From contig NZ_BAABJW010000002.1 of assembly GCF_039543505.1 (NCBI RefSeq), forward strand, positions 682,001 to 746,000: a stretch of 64,000 nucleotides of DNA, in the 5' to 3' direction. The notes under the pieces are model-generated. The model worked only from the letters and a program-made list of their open reading frames with translations, ran no database searches and was not told where the DNA came from. Source of the stretch: Litoribaculum gwangyangense (GTDB lineage: Bacteria; Bacteroidota; Bacteroidia; Flavobacteriales; Flavobacteriaceae). Below are positions 60,908-64,000 of this stretch, one piece after another; position 1 is the first letter of the stretch, and each line of letters starts with the position of its first letter. The position numbers were made by a program, and so were the translations under genes.

Positions 60908-63868
60908 TCAATTTAAACTTCTTGGGTCTTGTATCAATGATAACTTTTTAGTCCATATTATATCTAAACTACAAAAATCAAATTCTTCAACTATTTTGCC
61001 ACAACAAGCATAAACACCTAACCCATTTATTGGGTATTTATCTACTACTTGGGAAAAGTGAACCGTATCAAAATAGTCTCCTTCCCTATCTGTAAAAGTG
61101 CAAAAACGCATGAGTTTTCCATTGGAGCCTTTATGAAATCTTGTATTAACAAGCACACCATAAAGTATTACAGTTTTGTTGATATACTTATCCATCTCTT
61201 TTGCTTTGATATGGTCAATCAACTCTTCATTTACCAATTCAAAATAATTACAAAGTGGAAAGCCTAATAATTCCATTTGATCATAAGCATCTTCAATCCA
61301 ACTTGTTTTTAAACTTGGCAACTTAAATTGTTTATGATTTGGTTTAAATAATTTGGATTGTGTTGTTTTTACCTTACTGGTATTTAACTTAAATATAGCT
61401 TGCCATAATAATTCAATTTTAGATTTTTTTGTAAATCTAAAAGCATCGATTCTAATCAAAATAGTGATTTGCTCAATGCTGATTATAACCCTATCAATAA
61501 AATCATCCAGCGATATAAATGAACCATTTAACTGCCTTTCGGATAATATTCTTTTTACAGTAAGAACTTCCAAACTTTTCAAATATCCAAATCCCAAATA
61601 AATCACATCACCTTTTATAATATTGGGGTGGTCACTATTATTAATACATGGTGCCTCTATAATACCCCCACACATTTTTGTTTCATGAATATAATGTTCT
61701 GCACTATAAAACCCCCCTCCATTGTTTAATACGGCCACCATAAATTCTAAAGGGAAATAACATTTTAAATATAAACTTTGGTAACTCTCAACAGCATATG
61801 AAGCTGAATGTCCTTTCGCAAAGGCATAACCAGCAAAACTTTTTATTTGATTCCATACTTCAAAAGTCAGTGCTTCTGAATAACCTTTAGCCTTACAATT
61901 ATTGATAAATTTTTCTTCAACAGCAGTAAATTCTGCCCGTGACCTAAACTTACCACTCATGCCTCGTCTTAAAACATCAGCTTCACCTAAATCTAAACCA
62001 GCGAACAGATTGGCTACTTTAAGTACATCTTCTTGATATACCATAATACCAAAGGTTTCTGGCATTATGTTAAGTAAGATAGGATTGGCATCTTTTCTCT
62101 TTTCAGGACACCGTTGTCTTATGATAAATTCATTTTTCATACCTGAACTCGAAACACCAGGTCTTATGATAGAGCTAGCTGCTACTAAGCCCAAATAATC
62201 TTGTGTTTGTAGTTTTCGCATTAAGCCGCGCATAGCTGGAGATTCAACATAGTAAGCTCCAATGGCTTTACCCTGCCGTAACAACTTATTGATTTTAGGA
62301 TCCTTCTTAAAGGTTTCAACTTGTGTAATATCTATTGGTGGTAATTCTGGTCGATTATACTTTATTATTTCTATAGCCTCTTTGATTTTAGCCAAGCCTC
62401 GTTGTCCCAAAATATCAAACTTAAAAATACCAACATCCTCTGCTATAATCATATCAAACTGTACCGTTGGAAACCCCTTAGGGGGTAAATTAGTAGCTGA
62501 ATAGTAATGAATAGGCTTTTCTAAAATCAATATCCCGCAAGAATGTACACTTAAATGATTTGGAAATCCTTTTATGAGTTCTCCATACTTTAAAACCAAT
62601 TGTGAAATGTTATCCAAGGTTTTGATATTGTAACTTCCAGAACTTAGCCTATCAATTTCATCTTTTGGCAATCCAAAAACTTTACCCAATTCACGCACAA
62701 CAGCCCTATACTTAAAAGTGTTATAAGTTGCCAATAGTGCTACATGCTTAAATCGTTTAAAAATATAATCAGTGATATCTTCTCGTTCTTTCCATGAGAA
62801 ATCAATATCAAAATCTGGTGGTGAGAGCCTAAAAGGGTTTATAAAACGCTCAAAATATAAGTCTAACTCAATAGGGTCTACATCAGTAATACCAATAATA
62901 TATGCAACAATACTATTTGCCCCACTTCCCCTACCAACATGTACATATTCCATCCTTTTAGAATAGGAAACAATATCATAATTGATTAAAAAATATGAGA
63001 CAAAATTCATCTGGCGAATCGTTTTGAGTTCTCTTTCTAATCTGATTCTTACTTTTTTATCCGGCCTGCTATATCGTTTATATAAATTATCTTCACAAAG
63101 TTTAACTAATAGCTCATAATCTTCTTCTTCTGTATTTAAATAAAGCGATTGATTTTGAGAGATTCTGTTTTCACCAAACTTAAAATCAATCACACAATTA
63201 TTGAGAAGTTCTTCAGTATTGTCAATGATAAAGGAAAACTCAGAAAATTTATGTTTCAATTCACTCACTGGAATCATTTTATCATTTTCATGACATTCTT
63301 CTGTTTTTTGTAATTTGCTTAATAGCGTATTATTATCGATAGCCCTTAATAATCTATGTGCATTAAAATCTCGTTTATTTCTAATAGTGACCTGTTGTTG
63401 AATGACTAATCTATCCGTATAGGATTTATAACTCGAAAATGGTAATTTTTTTAGTTCTTCAATTGAAACACCGATAAACTCATTCGCATAAAATTCTTTT
63501 TTCTCCAATTGCATGACTCGTTCAAATGGATATATTATATAGGCATTATTAAAAAAAGGTGCTGTATTAGGTAGTAAAATTTTATTGTGTGAGTGATGCG
63601 ATAAAAAAGCATTCAACTCCTGGAAACCTTGATTGTTTTTTGCCAACCCCACAAATAATTGCTTGGCACCATTTCTATAGTCTATACCTATTACTGGTTT
63701 AATATTAAATTCCTCAGATTTACGAATGAAATTAAGGCAAGCCGATGTATTATTAATATCGGTTAAGGCTAAAGTGTTTATACCATTTTCTTTGGCTAGC
63801 TTTAATAAATCAACTTCCGAAAATGTACCATAACGCAAAGAATAATATGTATGACAATTCAAATACAT
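60908..63868 (-). CDS. Short DnaE-type DNA polymerase III alpha (DnaE2/ImuC-like)
   Basis: A 986-residue C-family polymerase, shorter than replicative DnaE (about 1150 or more). It has a PHP domain with altered metal site (YLNCHTYYSLRYGTFSEVD, 2-20), the palm motifs HVGRGSGANSIVAY (about 310-323) and PDFDIDF (351-357), FAKGHSASYAV, and a C-terminal OB fold (about 905-960) but no beta-clamp-rich tail. With the overlapping Y-family polymerase gene upstream and the SRAP gene downstream, it is probably the error-prone polymerase of a translesion mutasome; that role is inference. Confidence 0.85.
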   Translation of the reverse strand: MYLNCHTYYSLRYGTFSEVDLLKLAKENGINTLALTDINNTSACLNFIRKSEEFNIKPVIGIDYRNGAKQLFVGLAKNNQGFQELNAFLSHHSHNKILLPNTAPFFNNAYIIYPFERVMQLEKKEFYANEFIGVSIEELKKLPFSSYKSYTDRLVIQQQVTIRNKRDFNAHRLLRAIDNNTLLSKLQKTEECHENDKMIPVSELKHKFSEFSFIIDNTEELLNNCVIDFKFGENRISQNQSLYLNTEEEDYELLVKLCEDNLYKRYSRPDKKVRIRLERELKTIRQMNFVSYFLINYDIVSYSKRMEYVHVGRGSGANSIVAYIIGITDVDPIELDLYFERFINPFRLSPPDFDIDFSWKEREDITDYIFKRFKHVALLATYNTFKYRAVVRELGKVFGLPKDEIDRLSSGSYNIKTLDNISQLVLKYGELIKGFPNHLSVHSCGILILEKPIHYYSATNLPPKGFPTVQFDMIIAEDVGIFKFDILGQRGLAKIKEAIEIIKYNRPELPPIDITQVETFKKDPKINKLLRQGKAIGAYYVESPAMRGLMRKLQTQDYLGLVAASSIIRPGVSSSGMKNEFIIRQRCPEKRKDANPILLNIMPETFGIMVYQEDVLKVANLFAGLDLGEADVLRRGMSGKFRSRAEFTAVEEKFINNCKAKGYSEALTFEVWNQIKSFAGYAFAKGHSASYAVESYQSLYLKCYFPLEFMVAVLNNGGGFYSAEHYIHETKMCGGIIEAPCINNSDHPNIIKGDVIYLGFGYLKSLEVLTVKRILSERQLNGSFISLDDFIDRVIISIEQITILIRIDAFRFTKKSKIELLWQAIFKLNTSKVKTTQSKLFKPNHKQFKLPSLKTSWIEDAYDQMELLGFPLCNYFELVNEELIDHIKAKEMDKYINKTVILYGVLVNTRFHKGSNGKLMRFCTFTDREGDYFDTVHFSQVVDKYPINGLGVYACCGKIVEEFDFCSLDIIWTKKLSLIQDPRSLN

Positions 63869-64000
63869 TATTGTTTTCTGTGTGCTAAAACAATAGGAGG
63901 TTCCCCATTAAAAGGGTTATGTGAGCCACCAATTGATTTTGCTCCAATAGAAGCTGCTTTTTGAACACTTAAATCTCCATAACGATTTCGAATAGTATCT
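63868..64000 (-). CDS. Y-family DNA polymerase (DinB/ImuB-like), C-terminal end only
   Basis: The last 43 codons of a gene that extends beyond the window: DTIRNRYGDLSVQKAAS, then IGGSHNPFNGEPP and the stop. The pattern (helix, then HNPF.GEPP near the end) resembles the C-termini of Bacteroidota Y-family translesion polymerases. Its stop shares one base with the ATG of the DnaE-like gene (TAATG), showing a translationally coupled operon. Only the tail is visible, so the family assignment rests on it and the gene order. Confidence 0.6.
   Translation of the reverse strand, partial: DTIRNRYGDLSVQKAASIGAKSIGGSHNPFNGEPPIVLAHRKQ

Noticed and set aside
1..64000. tRNA, rRNA, CRISPR or transposase genes
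   Set aside because: No cloverleaf, rRNA segment, regularly spaced repeat array or DDE/recombinase protein was recognised by reading; a tRNAscan-SE or Infernal run would be decisive.

Overview
The window is AT-rich, gene-dense DNA from a marine-type member of the Flavobacteriaceae (Bacteroidota). I infer this from several things: families typical of that group (DUF4294, DUF4159, DUF4268, DUF4212 with an acetate symporter, a DUF4139 protein carrying a carboxypeptidase-regulatory domain, a flavobacterial TamB next to tsaD); candidate promoters of the Bacteroidota TAnnTTTG type; frequent TTG and GTG starts; and lipoprotein or Sec leaders ending in FSC, LSC or SQ. No rRNA, tRNA, CRISPR array, transposase or prophage gene was seen.

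Layout. 1-6.7 kb: 3' part of an RlmL-like rRNA methyltransferase, a second methyltransferase, a ZIP metal transporter, DUF4268, GNAT, TrhA/hemolysin III, DUF4294, an M42 aminopeptidase and a NUDIX hydrolase. 6.8-10.4 kb: a three-gene biotin-dependent acyl-CoA carboxylase operon (BCCP, biotin carboxylase, carboxyltransferase). 10.5-19.8 kb: the most unusual block. Two exported class-A beta-lactamase-fold serine hydrolases, an NTT (ATP/ADP translocase)-like membrane protein fused to a HEAT-repeat tail, a 967-aa exported protein with the domain order of glucan water dikinases (phospho-histidine swivel, then ATP-grasp), and an exported amidohydrolase. 20-26.4 kb: YceI, a Crp/Fnr regulator, a Bcr/CflA efflux pump, an orphan lipoprotein in a cassette-like setting, an MsbA-like ABC exporter, a tiny basic protein and a zinc alcohol dehydrogenase. 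26.5-32.5 kb: an FAH-family protein, the acetate module (DUF4212, ActP-like symporter, Acs) and an AGCS amino-acid symporter. 32.6-39.6 kb: a membrane acyltransferase, then a polysaccharide operon (Gfo/Idh/MocA oxidoreductase, sulfatase, GH78 alpha-L-rhamnosidase). 39.8-42.4 kb: the DUF4139 fusion and two orphan genes between degenerate repeats. 42.5-51.2 kb: a half-degenerate tandem ABC ATPase, a GlcNAc-kinase-like protein, gap, pfkA and a very large TamB. 51.4-56.8 kb: a co-directional housekeeping run (tsaD, rsmE, DUF4159, TrmH-type methyltransferase, AI-2E transporter, THUMP-like methyltransferase). 56.9-60 kb: a LacI-type operator followed by beta-phosphoglucomutase and a GH65 maltose/kojibiose-type phosphorylase. 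60.1-64 kb: a probable SOS/translesion operon (Y-family polymerase end, short DnaE, SRAP/HMCES protein).

How the genes work together. The carboxylase operon probably feeds propionyl-CoA (or acetyl-CoA) carboxylation. DUF4212-ActP-Acs imports and activates acetate. GH65 and PgmB turn alpha-glucobiose and phosphate into glucose plus glucose-6-phosphate, which enters glycolysis (pfkA and gap lie elsewhere in the window). The sulfatase and rhamnosidase point to sulfated, rhamnose-containing algal polysaccharide. The best candidate for an undescribed system is the 10.5-18.6 kb block. There an apparently ATP-dependent enzyme is predicted to be exported from a cytoplasm that holds the ATP, next to an NTT-like nucleotide translocase and two exported serine hydrolases. 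The sequence shows the co-location and the domains; the functional link is inference. A second point of interest is a family of degenerate, hairpin-rich repeats of about 80-140 bp that bracket orphan genes like gene cassettes.
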